Positions 9,465-17,967 of a stretch of DNA of 64,000 bases are shown here, piece by piece. Source of the DNA: Methanobrevibacter millerae (GTDB taxonomy: Archaea; Methanobacteriota; Methanobacteria; Methanobacteriales; Methanobacteriaceae); contig NZ_CP011266.1 in NCBI RefSeq assembly GCF_001477655.1, forward strand, positions 1,596,001 to 1,660,000. Direction: 5' to 3'. Position 1 is the stretch's first letter, and every line of letters starts with the position of its first letter. Both the position numbers and the translations under genes were made by a program. The notes beneath the pieces were generated by a model that saw nothing but the letters and a program-made list of their open reading frames with translations, was not told where the DNA came from and ran no database searches.

Positions 9465-10994
9465 ATGGCTAAATGTATAATGGTTCAAGGAACATCATCA
9501 AATGCGGGAAAAAGTATGCTTGTAGCAGCTTTATGTAGAATTTACAAAAATAGAGGGTATAAAGTAGCTCCATTTAAATCTCAAAACATGTCTCTAAATT
9601 CATATACCACTTTTGAGAATGGTGAAATTGGAATAGCCCAAATGCTACAGGCAGAAGCTGCAATGATTGAACCAAGCATACACATGAATCCAGTTTTGCT
9701 CAAGCCAAAGGGAGACTTTACATCCAATGTAATCATACAGGGAAAATCAATCGGAGATATGAATTTCTATGATTACCAGCATAAATATCACGACACAGCT
9801 TTTGATGCCATAAAAGACAGCTTCAATAAACTATCATCAGAATATGATATTATCGTAATCGAAGGTGCGGGATCTCCTGCCGAAATCAACATGAGAGACC
9901 AGGACATTGCAAATATGGAAATTGCTCATTTGGCTGATGCAAATGTAATCTTAATAGCAGACATTGAGATGGGAGGAGTATTTGCGGCAATAGCTGGAAC
10001 ATATGTATTGCTTGACGATTATGACAGATCACGTCTAAAGGCAACAGTCATCAATAAGTTTAGAGGAAACCTTAACATATTAAAGCCGGGACTGGATAGG
10101 ATTGAAGAGATAACTGGTGAGCCAGTTTTAGGTGTTTTGCCATATGATGAAACATTAAGACTTCCGGAAGAGGATTCTGCATCCCTTACAACACATAATT
10201 TTGATGAAGACAAAGACATTATGATTGGAGTAATCAGACTTCCGAAAATAGCTAATTTTACAGATATTGATCCATTTGAAGCTGAGAGCGATGTGGGAAT
10301 AAGGATGATTGGAGTTAACGATGATATTGGAGATGTTGATGCTATCATAATTCCCGGAACCCGTAACTCAACGCAGGATGCCTATGAATTACAAAAAAGC
10401 GGACTTGCAGATAAAATCATTGCAAAAGCTCATGAAATACCAATAATCGGAATTTGCGGAGGATTTCAGATACTTGGTGAAGAAATCATTGATGAAGAGA
10501 AAAAAGAATCAAAACAAGGAACAATAAAAGGTTTAGGTTTGCTTCCAATAACTTCCGAGTTTAAACGTGAAGACAAAATTGTAACACAATCACAGGCAAC
10601 AATTCCAGATAATCTATGTGGAATTGCCGGGGAAATGTTTAAAGATATTGTTGGTGAGACAGTTACAGGATATGAAATCCATGAAGGGACAAGCAATCTT
10701 TTAAACTGCAATGCTCTTTTAAATATCGAAAAAGGTCAGGGAAATGATGAAAATGGTCTTGTAGACGGTGCTTGCCATGAAAATATTTTCGCAACATATT
10801 TCCATGGAATATTCAATAACTATAATTTCAGACGTGAATTCTTAAATTATATTAGGGCAAAAAAAGGACTTGAAATTCAAACTGGCGAAGACCCATACAA
10901 GGCCCAAAAAGATTATTCTCTAAATAAACTAGCTGAAATCGTAGAAAATAATCTGGATATGGATATTATTGATAAATTAATTTTTAAAGAATAA
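9465..10994 (+). CDS. cobQ: Adenosylcobyric acid synthase (glutamine-hydrolysing)
   Basis: Amidates four side chains (b, d, e, g) of adenosylcobyrinic acid a,c-diamide in cobamide synthesis, needed for corrinoid methyltransferases of methanogenesis. The N-terminal dethiobiotin-synthetase-like domain opens with MVQGTSSNAGKSMLVAALC and continues with PFKSQNMSLNSY and VIEGAGSPAEINMRDQDIAN. The C-terminal glutamine amidotransferase has the nucleophile in IIGICGGFQILGEEI near residue 330 and the His in ATYFHGIFNN. Length 509 is normal. The gene is monocistronic by spacing. Because it is full length with its own ATPase domain, it is CbiP/CobQ rather than a GatD partner for the nearby MurT-like ligase. 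Confidence 0.96.
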   Translation: MAKCIMVQGTSSNAGKSMLVAALCRIYKNRGYKVAPFKSQNMSLNSYTTFENGEIGIAQMLQAEAAMIEPSIHMNPVLLKPKGDFTSNVIIQGKSIGDMNFYDYQHKYHDTAFDAIKDSFNKLSSEYDIIVIEGAGSPAEINMRDQDIANMEIAHLADANVILIADIEMGGVFAAIAGTYVLLDDYDRSRLKATVINKFRGNLNILKPGLDRIEEITGEPVLGVLPYDETLRLPEEDSASLTTHNFDEDKDIMIGVIRLPKIANFTDIDPFEAESDVGIRMIGVNDDIGDVDAIIIPGTRNSTQDAYELQKSGLADKIIAKAHEIPIIGICGGFQILGEEIIDEEKKESKQGTIKGLGLLPITSEFKREDKIVTQSQATIPDNLCGIAGEMFKDIVGETVTGYEIHEGTSNLLNCNALLNIEKGQGNDENGLVDGACHENIFATYFHGIFNNYNFRREFLNYIRAKKGLEIQTGEDPYKAQKDYSLNKLAEIVENNLDMDIIDKLIFKE

Positions 10995-11048
10995 TATTAA
11001 TATATTTAAAAAAATATATAATAATAAAAATGAAAGGAGATTTTTTAA

Positions 11049-11291
11049 ATGATTGTAAACGTGAAAGCAACAAATAAAAACAATGGCGAAGTAATTTCTT
11101 ACAAGTTAGAAGGCGATTCCACCGCAGGATTTTTATGTGACGGAACTCACATGCAAGAAGTGGCTGACAATAAAGTCAGAGAAGTCAACAACAACCTGAT
11201 ATTACAAGGTTCACCATTATACACCATAAAATCTGGTGAAAGCGCTGAAATTGAAGCTATGACTTTTGATATTGAAATTAATGCTGAATAG
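11049..11291 (+). CDS. Conserved hypothetical small protein
   Basis: 80 residues, soluble, predicted mostly beta (MIVNVKATNKNNGEVISYKL and a matching C-terminal AMTFDIEINAE), so a small beta-barrel or sandwich is plausible. A strong GAAAGGAG site eight bases before the ATG and a terminator directly at its end show an independent, expressed gene. I do not recognise the family. It follows cobQ by 54 bases and may be read from the same transcript. Confidence 0.7.
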   Translation: MIVNVKATNKNNGEVISYKLEGDSTAGFLCDGTHMQEVADNKVREVNNNLILQGSPLYTIKSGESAEIEAMTFDIEINAE

Positions 11292-11312
11292 ATTTATTCA
11301 GTTCTTTTTTTA
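11284..11312 (+). terminator. Intrinsic-like terminator after the 80-codon gene
   Basis: CTGAATA (11284-11290) and TATTCAG (11295-11301) form a perfect 7-bp stem with a 4-base loop, followed by TTCTTTTTTT. The stem overlaps the stop codon of the 80-codon gene. Oligo-T tracts terminate archaeal RNA polymerase, so this is a credible transcript end. Confidence 0.7.
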
Positions 11313-11559
11313 CTATTTTTTATATAAATTTATACAGATTAAATAATTTTAAATTATTTTTATATAAAATTAAATCCAAACAATCAATTGTTTTACATTA
11401 TTCTTTATTATACAATGAATTGGAAAATAATTGGAATATGATTAGGTATCAGATTGGGAAGACCACAAAAAGTATATTCAGTTACTTCTTTGCAAGATAT
11501 AAAGTTAGATATGTCAAAATTTGAATCTAAAAAAATAATAAGTTAGTTAATAGAGGATA

Positions 11560-12360
11560 TTATCCTCCACCAGGGATGGTATATTTATCATTAACTCCAT
11601 AAAATATTCCATCACCTTTTCTTTTTTCACTTACATTCAGTAATGCATTATTAAATATAATGTTTAATAACTTATATCCATCTTTATCTATGAAATCTGT
11701 TAATGTAGAATTATTCTCCCTTACATCCAATGCATTCTTTTCAATGCCAAAGCATGCACCATATATAATCTGTTGAGAATTTTCCAATGCAGATTCAGGA
11801 GGAAACTTTTCAGTTAAATCCTTTGACTTTAAATAATCCTGGAAGTTCTTCCACTCTTTTTTAATTTCTTTTCCTTTGCCTGTCAATTTACCATTTTCCA
11901 AGATATCTTTATAATTTTTACCATCAAAGTCATTTTCATTTTCAATAACTTTGAGAAAATCACTGAAATCATTTTCGAATTTATTGGCAATTGCAGTAAT
12001 ATTACTTTGTTTGGCCATGCTTTTTAGGTTGAATTTTTTACTTTTGTTCATGTTCTTAAGCAAATTGATAGCTAATGATTCTGAAGTTTTCAACTCACCC
12101 TTATTTGCGATTCTAAGAGTTATGTGTTTCATGACTTCCATATCATGTGGAGTTAATTTTTTACCTATTTCATATGAATCATCCAAATCTATGTCACATC
12201 TGATTTGGTTTTTATTGATTAAATCAAGTATTGTAAGTGATAATGCATTTACACCCACACCATTATTTTTTGAATACAATATTGAAACCATAGGATATGA
12301 ATCATCACAAGGAATATTTTTGATATTTTCATCAAATTGATTATTGTTTAAGCCTAACAT
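11560..12360 (-). CDS. Cytosolic protein resembling the C-terminal region of DUF2207 proteins
   Basis: About 266 residues with no membrane segment. It begins with a winged-helix-like stretch (ALSLTILDLINKNQIRC) and ends with EWKNFQDYLKSKDLTEKFPP, then QQIIYGACFGIEKNAL. That last pair is the signature I associate with the cytoplasmic C-terminal half of DUF2207 membrane proteins, here without the membrane part. The frame can also start at 12372, but GGTG before the ATG at 12360 makes the shorter form likely. It ends in GGG. It follows a zinc-ribbon gene by about 20 bases, so the two are probably one unit. Function unknown. Confidence 0.65.
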   Translation of the reverse strand: MLGLNNNQFDENIKNIPCDDSYPMVSILYSKNNGVGVNALSLTILDLINKNQIRCDIDLDDSYEIGKKLTPHDMEVMKHITLRIANKGELKTSESLAINLLKNMNKSKKFNLKSMAKQSNITAIANKFENDFSDFLKVIENENDFDGKNYKDILENGKLTGKGKEIKKEWKNFQDYLKSKDLTEKFPPESALENSQQIIYGACFGIEKNALDVRENNSTLTDFIDKDGYKLLNIIFNNALLNVSEKRKGDGIFYGVNDKYTIPGGG

Positions 12361-12380
12361 ATACAACACCATATATTTTT

Positions 12381-12563
12381 TTATTCATCATCTTTCAAAG
12401 ATTCTACATAAGCTTCACGAATTTCTTGTGCCAATTCATCATTTCCTTCAATTATTGGTCCAGTGTAATCACAGTCTCTGCAAATGCATTGTGACCAATT
12501 TTGAGGAATAATCCAGTCAACATTTCTAGATCCACATCTTGGACAAATTTTATGCATCTTCAT
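12381..12563 (-). CDS. Small zinc-ribbon protein
   Basis: 60 residues with two CxxC pairs (CPRCGSRNVDWI and CICRDCDYTGPI), the fold of small archaeal zinc ribbons, then an acidic tail ENDELAQEIREAYVESL-like. A GGGGA site lies seven bases before the ATG. It precedes the DUF2207-like gene on the same strand. Zinc ribbons of this size often bind nucleic acid or serve as protein contacts; no specific role can be read. Confidence 0.75.
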   Translation of the reverse strand: MKMHKICPRCGSRNVDWIIPQNWSQCICRDCDYTGPIIEGNDELAQEIREAYVESLKDDE

Positions 12564-13479
12564 TATTAATTCCCCGATTATCTTTGATAAATATAATATA
12601 TTTAAATATTTAAAAAAGAAATATTTAAAGTTTATAATGCCTAATCATTTTCCGACTAAAATTCTCTAATTATAATTTTCTAAATTTAAATATGAGTACA
12701 TTTATTATTATAGTATATTTCTTAAAGTTTTTACCATTTGCATATTACTTTTCATTTGCTCTCTTTGGTTTTATTTAAATATGTTATTTTATATTATAAT
12801 AATTATTGTATTATTTTTTAGGGAATTTGTGTTTTCTTAAAAAAAATATAATATAAATAAAATATGAACTCGTAAGTCAACGAGGGATAGCTTGGTAAAC
12901 CTTATAATTCATAAAGAATATAACAGCCCAAGAATAATATTACAAAATGATAAAAACATTAAGTAATAGACTATATTATTAAATATCTGAATATTGTATT
13001 TTAAATGTTTCCTTTTAATTGTAATTTTTGTCATTTTGTTTATTGGAATTAAATGTTATTCATCGGACCCTTTTTTCTGTTGCATATTTAATTAAATACT
13101 CAAATTAGCCATATATCATTTTTATCAGCTTTGATTGGTGTTGCAGGAAATACACTCCAAAATTTTGCAGTCTTTGTTAATTTTACTTTAAATTTAACAA
13201 TTTCTTTAATGATCAATTCTTTTGATTTGTAATGTGAGATTTTTTCATCTTCCTAATTTCTTATAAAATCTTTTAATACAACCCACAGTGTCTTATAATT
13301 TTGTAAACATGCTAAAATCAATATTTTAAGGAAATAAAACCCAAAATGTAACAATATATAAAATATACAGCAACTTCCAATTCATTCTCAATTTAAGAAG
13401 TTAGGGTATTGTATATGATAAAATAAAAGAAGAAGCAGATGCTATTGCATCTATCTGGCTGCAATTCCAACTTGAGATA
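12564..13479. other. Long AT-rich stretch with only decayed coding traces
   Basis: About 0.9 kb without an intact gene. A G/C-richer block around 12868-12960 (with CTCG...CGAG at 12870-12885 and TAGCTTGGTAAACC at 12888-12901) follows a TATA-like run and could be a small RNA or a tRNA-like relic. 13053-13232 holds a short hydrophobic frame, listed separately. Nothing else recognisable was seen. Confidence 0.5.
13053..13232 (+). pseudogene. Possible remnant of a membrane protein gene
   Basis: One continuous frame of 59 codons with an in-frame TAA at 13089-13091. It reads MLFIGPFFLLHI before the stop and SALIGVAGNTLQNFAVF after it: hydrophobic, low in charge, and membrane-like. There is no good ribosome binding site and the family is not recognised. 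It may be the tail of an eroded transporter, or chance in AT-rich DNA. Confidence 0.3.
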
Positions 13480-13796
13480 TTACTGAACTCCAGCCTGAAT
13501 TTCTGCTAGAATAAAACCGGAAAAATCAATCATCAAATGAATAATATATGACACAGATACGTTTTTTGTTTTCATTAAGCATATAAATTAAATATAGAAC
13601 CGAGTCCCTGAATTAATAATATTTGCAAAACTCTTCCAGAATATGCAGAGTAATGAGCCATTCCAAAGATAAACAATGATTCGACAATACCAATACCTAT
13701 ACTCATATCACGATTTCTAGTTGAATTATAATTACATACATTATCAGTAATAACAAATCCAATTTTATTTGAAGCGAATGTTTTCGAAGGGAACAT
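13480..13796 (-). pseudogene. Frameshifted CPBP-family intramembrane protease (remnant)
   Basis: Two overlapping frames on the minus strand join into one CPBP (CAAX protease and bacteriocin-processing) C-terminal half. The first frame gives IFGMAHYSAYSGRVLQILLI and QGLGSIFNLYA. After a one-base shift near 13575 the next frame gives MKTKNVSVSYIIHLMIDF and then SGFILAEIQAGVQ, ending at 13480. FGxAH and the SxxxHxxxDF motif hold the metal-site His residues of the family. The usual EExxxR motif upstream is missing, so the gene is truncated as well as shifted. It is very likely non-functional. Confidence 0.7.
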
Positions 13797-13973
13797 TCCA
13801 AACAGTATGTGAAAATTTTTTATTTGAAATGGATTTGAAACAAAAATTATTATTTTCTAAAAATAATTTTTCAAAATATATACATAAAATGTTAAAAAGA
13901 ATAATCTAAATTACAAAATTTTAATAATTAACAAAATTATAAATAATTAACATACCCATCAAGGAGAGATATT

Positions 13974-14273
13974 ATGAATATTTCAAAAAATTATAATGAA
14001 AAAGAATTAACATTAGTTATTGAAGGCCGTGTTGATACAATTACTTCACAGAATTTGCATGAAGAAATTAATAATGAAATAGGAAATTTCGACTCCTTAA
14101 TAATGGATTTTACAGATTTAGAATATATTTCAAGTGCAGGACTTAGAGTTTAAATTGACACTCAAAAGAAATTAAAAGCAGAAAATATTCCATTTGCCAT
14201 TAAAAATGTTAATAATGCAGTTGGCGAAATATTTAGAATGTCTGGTTTTGATAAGATTTTAAAGATAGAATGA
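13974..14273 (+). pseudogene. STAS-domain anti-sigma factor antagonist (SpoIIAA-like) with in-frame TAA
   Basis: A SpoIIAA/RsbV-type protein of 99 codons interrupted by TAA at 14151-14153 (codon 60). Before the stop it reads NISKNYNEKELTLVIEGRVD and ends in the phosphorylation-loop context LEYISSAGLRV, with the expected serine. After the stop the same frame continues IDTQKKLKAENIPFAIKNVN and FRMSGFDKILKI, the normal second half. One base change (for example TTA or CAA to TAA) would explain it. A strong AAGGAGAG site precedes the ATG, and the true stop overlaps the next start as ATGA. Either the first 59 residues are made alone, or the gene is dead. Confidence 0.8.
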
Positions 14274-14647
14274 GTTCAATAATACTAAAACCCAAATTAA
14301 CTGAATTATATACTTTAAATGAGTTTATATTAAATGAACTTCAAGAAGAAAACCTCCATGTTAATTTGATTGTTGAGGAGGTTTTTGTCAATATTATAAA
14401 GTATTCAAAAGCTGATTTCATTAAAGTAAATGTTGAATATGAAAATGAAACATTAATAATGAAATTTATTGACAATGGAATTGAATTTAATCCTCTTTTA
14501 AAAGAAAAACATGATCTTCCCAAGGATATTGATGAAGCGCAAATTGGCGGATTAGGTATATTTCTTACTAAACAAATATCTGATGAACTTTACTATAATT
14601 ATATTGATGGTGAAAATCACTTAAAAATTATTAAAAAAGTGGAATAA
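14270..14647 (+). CDS. SpoIIAB/RsbW-like anti-sigma factor kinase (HATPase)
   Basis: 125-residue GHKL ATPase/serine kinase of the anti-sigma type. The N-box is NLIVEEVFVNIIKYSKAD (E...N), followed by the G1 motif MKFIDNGIEFNPLLK and the G2 region AQIGGLGIFLTKQISDEL. In bacteria these kinases bind a sigma factor and phosphorylate a STAS antagonist. Archaea have no sigma factors, so the partner must be different. It starts at the ATGA overlap with the STAS gene, which is broken. The gene itself is complete. Confidence 0.85.
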   Translation: MSSIILKPKLTELYTLNEFILNELQEENLHVNLIVEEVFVNIIKYSKADFIKVNVEYENETLIMKFIDNGIEFNPLLKEKHDLPKDIDEAQIGGLGIFLTKQISDELYYNYIDGENHLKIIKKVE

Positions 14648-14687
14648 TAAAAACAAAACTAATAAAAATAATATTATCATTTTTTTA

Positions 14688-14876
14688 ATGATAATAGTTG
14701 ATTATATTTTTTCTTTTAATTTATTTTGGAATTTTGGATTAAGTAACCCCTATCTTGGTTTAGTATATATTTTAGGACTATTATTTGGCCCATATGGTGC
14801 TTTAGGTTCAGTATTAGCAAATACACTACTTGATTTTTTTAACGGATATCCCATTTCAATTATAACCTTGTAGAAA
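14688..14876 (+). pseudogene. Truncated N-terminal membrane domain next to the STAS/kinase pair
   Basis: 61 codons, two to three hydrophobic segments (NPYLGLVYILGLLFGPYGAL and then GSVLANTLLDFFNGY). This looks like the membrane sensor part that precedes a SpoIIE-type phosphatase or other output domain in anti-sigma-like gene sets. No output domain follows: the frame stops at 14876 and the next 560 bases hold only decayed sequence. There is no clear ribosome binding site. I read it as the stub of a third gene of the module, but that is inference. Confidence 0.45.
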
Positions 14877-14984
14877 CCATCTCCTAAAATACTTGTATGA
14901 CCCTGTAAATGTTATATAATACATATTTGAGTTTTGTTTCTTTATTTTGTAATGGTGTACTTCTACTATAATTAACTCCACTAA

Positions 14985-15083
14985 ATCAACCTCACCTTCA
15001 TTAACATTTCCAATCAAAGTGAAGAATCTGGATTATGCAACATATATTCTTTTTAACCAGTTTCATGTTGACGTTGATGTAAC
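14985..15083 (-). repeat. DUF1848 3'-end fragment F1 (degenerate)
   Basis: Read against 40791-40920, the same order of words is seen: TCACC, TTAACAT, CCAATCA, GGATT-TGCAAC, TTTTTAACCAG, TTCATGTTGACGTTG, TAAC. It is the most eroded copy, with a 4-base insertion in the middle. No gene of this family surrounds it; it lies inside the graveyard after the membrane stub. Confidence 0.6.
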
Positions 15084-15137
15084 AATGAATACACTTTGTT
15101 TTTATTCTGTATTTGTCGTATATTTATTCTAAATTTA

Positions 15138-15318
15138 ATCTTTCCCCAGTTCGCTCTTGAACATGACTCTTTACCGGAAAGATCAATTATTTGATGAATT
15201 CTTATCAAAATATTAAAATTTAATTTTATTCATATACTCTTCAAGTGGAAATGTCAGTGATTATGAAATCATTGGTGCAGAAAACATTTATAAATTATTA
15301 AAAGCCTATCTGAATTAA
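15138..15318 (+). pseudogene. Unidentified gene tail with in-frame TAA
   Basis: One frame reads LLNMTLYRKDQLFDEFLSKY, then TAA, then NLILFIYSSSGNVSDYEIIG and AENIYKLLKAYLN before the final stop at 15318. The sequence is protein-like (balanced charge, amphipathic end) but has no start and I do not recognise it. Together with fragment F1 it fills the 14877-15439 gap, where nothing intact is found. Confidence 0.35.
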
Positions 15319-15439
15319 AAAAAAATGTTGATTATCTAAAAACATTTAGATATATAAATCAAAGAAAATAAAAAATAATATTATACATAAATAATATCAT
15401 AATTAATAATTTTGTAAATATATTGGAGGATTAATAAAA

Positions 15440-16960
15440 ATGAATGAAACAAATAAGGAACAGTCATGGATTCCACTAATAATAGTGGCTTTGGCTTCCT
15501 TTATTATAGCTTTGGACGCTACATTCATGAATGTAAGTATTGCCCAAGTTGTTGCTGATTTGCATACTGATGTAAGTACTATTCAGGCAACCATGTCGTT
15601 TTATACTTTAATCACAGCTGCATTCATGATGCTCAGCGCCAAGCTTCAGGACATAGTCGGTAAAAAGAAACTCTTTTTAATCGGTACTGCACTTTATGGT
15701 ATCGGTACATTCACTGCAGCAATAAGTTCAAGTTCTACCATGTTATTTATCGGATGGGCAGTAATAGAAGGTGTTGCTGGTGCATTAATGATGCCTGCCA
15801 CCGTTTCCATAATAAGCGGAACATACCATGGCGAAAAACGTACATTTGCTTTGGCAATCATAGGTGTCATGGGCGCAATTGCGGCTGCTATCGGTCCACT
15901 CTTCGGTGGAGTCATGACAACATTTTTAAGCTGGAAATATGGATTTGCATCTGAATTGATAATCGTTATCATTATTTTATTACTGCAAAGTAAAATACCT
16001 AGTTTCCCACCTACCGAATCCAAAAAAGATTTGGACATTACAGGCACCATAATTTCATTAATAGGTCTTGTTTTGTTGGTATATGGTATTTTATTATTGA
16101 CTAATGATTTCAACACCAGTATAGGAGTAATAATTGTAGGAATTATTGCATTAGTAGGATTTGTATGGTTTGAACTCAGAAGAAAAAGAAGTGGCAAAGT
16201 GCCATTGCTTGATATTGAATTATTAAAAGACAAAAATTTAAGTGTGGGAACTTTAATCTTATTATTAGCTTATCTTTCAATGGGAGGTGCACTATTTGCA
16301 ATTTCCTTGTTCTTGCAAAGCGTATTGCAGTTAAATGCATTCGATACAGGTTTAACCACACTACCATTGACAATTGGTTTGCTTATTTTTGCATTAATGG
16401 CTCCAAGTTTATCTGTAAAATTGGGTCACAGGAAACTCATGGCAATAGGATGTATAATAGCAATCGTGGGATGTATGCTGTTAAGCACACAGTTTAGATT
16501 GCATACATCAATGCTGAATTTACTGCCCGGAATGTTTATAATGGGAGCAGGACTTGGTTTTGCAATGGCTTTAAGTGTGGATATTGCAATAATCAATGTT
16601 CCTCCCGAAGGTCAAAACGGGGCATCAGGCATTACTTCAACCAGTCAGTCATTAGGTGAATCAATGGGTACTGCGATTATTGGAATAATTCTAATTCTTG
16701 GAGTTTTCGGAGGTATTTCCCATGCAGTCGACGTGTATGCTCCCGAATATTCGGGAAATGAAACATTCGAGCTAGAAGCATATGAAAGCTTTCAGACAGT
16801 AAGTAGTATAAACGATATCCAATCCGATCCTACTGTTGTAGGAATTGTGGATATTATTCTTCAGGACACAATGGCATTCGTAATGCAAATAACAGCAATT
16901 ATAATGGCAATTGTACTTATTCTGACGCTGCTGCTGGAAGATAAAAAGATTAAAAAATAA
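15440..16960 (+). CDS. MFS drug exporter, DHA2 (14-helix) family
   Basis: A 506-residue proton-driven exporter of the EmrB/QacA type. It has the first-helix ALDATFMNVSIAQVVADL (family motif D1), LQDIVGKKKLFLIG (motif A of MFS), GALMMPATVSIISGTY, and GAIAAAIGPLFGGVM (motif C of exporters). Fourteen hydrophobic segments can be counted. GGAGGATTAATAAAA precedes the ATG. No regulator is adjacent. It is the only intact gene between 14.7 and 17.9 kb. Substrate unknown. Confidence 0.9.
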   Translation: MNETNKEQSWIPLIIVALASFIIALDATFMNVSIAQVVADLHTDVSTIQATMSFYTLITAAFMMLSAKLQDIVGKKKLFLIGTALYGIGTFTAAISSSSTMLFIGWAVIEGVAGALMMPATVSIISGTYHGEKRTFALAIIGVMGAIAAAIGPLFGGVMTTFLSWKYGFASELIIVIIILLLQSKIPSFPPTESKKDLDITGTIISLIGLVLLVYGILLLTNDFNTSIGVIIVGIIALVGFVWFELRRKRSGKVPLLDIELLKDKNLSVGTLILLLAYLSMGGALFAISLFLQSVLQLNAFDTGLTTLPLTIGLLIFALMAPSLSVKLGHRKLMAIGCIIAIVGCMLLSTQFRLHTSMLNLLPGMFIMGAGLGFAMALSVDIAIINVPPEGQNGASGITSTSQSLGESMGTAIIGIILILGVFGGISHAVDVYAPEYSGNETFELEAYESFQTVSSINDIQSDPTVVGIVDIILQDTMAFVMQITAIIMAIVLILTLLLEDKKIKK

Positions 16961-17031
16961 TGGGACTTATTCCCCCATTTACTTTTTTTTAATTTCTTTT
17001 TTTAGTTTTTTGACTAATTCAACACATATTT
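16961..17031 (+). terminator. T-rich transcript end after the MFS gene
   Basis: A short GGG-CCC dyad (GGGACTTATTCCCC, from 16962) is followed by T-tracts (16982-16990 and 16998-17019). The stem is weak, but oligo-T alone can end archaeal transcription. Confidence 0.4.
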
Positions 17032-17217
17032 TCAAAACTTATTTTCCAAAAAAATTCCAATCCATTCCGCATAATTTTCAATTTCATTCTTTATTCCTTT
17101 TTTATGTTGGATGGTAGTTCAAGTTGAATTTTTTCTGTTTTTTCGTGGATTTATTCGGGGATTTCGTGCAGGAAATTATTAATTTTTTGTATAATTTCAT
17201 ATTCTTTCTAGTGTTGG
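17032..17217 (-). pseudogene. Frameshifted small gene, family not recognised
   Basis: The minus strand reads KEYEIIQKINNFLHEIPE, then TAA, then IHEKTEKIQLELPSNIKK, and after a frameshift GIKNEIENYAEWIGIFLENK F and a stop at 17032. The parts fit one small helical protein with an IQLELP beta strand, a shape seen in small DNA-binding antitoxins, although I cannot name the family. It has both a nonsense codon and a frameshift, so it is dead. The rest of the 16961-17372 gap shows nothing. Confidence 0.4.
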
Positions 17218-17372
17218 GTTTAGAATCATAATGGATAATTAAAATTACCATATATAGTTTTTTATATAAAAAAAGTAAGCAATAAAATTAATATTGTTTT
17301 CAATTAAAAAAAATGTTTTTAATTTTAAAAAAAATTAGTAGAGGGAGTTTAAAACTCCCAAAATTTTTAGTT

Positions 17373-17768
17373 TTATTTTTTGCGTATTCTTATAGGTATA
17401 GTACCCATGATAACCAATAACAACAAGATTATTGGGTTACCAGTTGCATGTTTATCTGCATATTGTGTTACAGGTTCATCATGTTTAGGAGTAGGTTCCG
17501 GAGTAGAACCTGGAGTAGGTTCTGTTTTATTAACTATCTCAGCATCACAACTATTTGTTACATTTCCAGTCATATTGGATCCTGCAATAACCACATTAGT
17601 AACATTTCCTGCAATAGCAGCATTAAATACTACAGTAAAACTAGTATATTCTTGTGGAGCCAAACTACCCGCATAGACAAATTCATCTCCGAATTTAGTC
17701 CAACCATCACCATTAAAGCTGACAATTTTTAATTTAATTGAATATTGAACAACACCATAAAGAATAGA
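17373..17768 (-). pseudogene. C-terminal remnant of an adhesin-like surface protein with TGNPI anchor
   Basis: An open frame of 132 codons with no plausible start; a stop lies directly upstream (17769-17771). It reads like the last beta domain of a secreted protein (SFNGDGWTKFGDEFVYAGSL, AAIAGNVTNVVIAGSNMTGN), then a Thr/Pro/Glu linker (EPTPGSTPEPTPK), then the anchor HATGNPIILLLLVIMG and a basic end RIRKK. The same TGNPI-helix-RK ending occurs on the 60244-63528 protein. A full-length gene would need a signal peptide, which is absent, so this is the surviving tail of a larger gene. Confidence 0.65.
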
Positions 17769-17933
17769 CTATAAATTCATTTAGAAATATAAAAAATAAA
17801 GAATTTATGCTAGTTTCTTAAGTGAAAAAATCTAGCACCCTAACTATTCAAAGACACTTATTTTTTAAAATAAAATAAACAATATTTAACTTACATTTGA
17901 ATTAATACCATATTTTTAATTATTTTTAGAAAG

Positions 17934-17943
17934 TTTTATAAAT
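17934..17943 (+). promoter_or_regulatory. TATA box of amt
   Basis: TTTTATAAAT lies about 30 bases upstream of the first operator and 85 bases before the amt start. Archaeal transcription would begin about 25 bases downstream, near 17965, directly at the edge of the NrpR-type operator. Confidence 0.5.
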
Positions 17944-17967
17944 GATAAAAATAAATTATAACTTGTC

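Noticed and set aside
9465-10994. cobQ as the GatD partner of the MurT-like ligase
   Set aside because: The protein is full length with an N-terminal dethiobiotin-synthetase-like domain and all cobyric acid synthase motifs; GatD lacks that domain.
14151-14153. In-frame stop as a recoded or pyrrolysine codon
   Set aside because: The codon is TAA, not TAG, and most intact genes here end in TAA. A nonsense mutation is simpler.
15694-16233. 179-codon antisense frame in the MFS exporter
   Set aside because: It mirrors the hydrophobic codons of the exporter, has no start signals, and fits no family.
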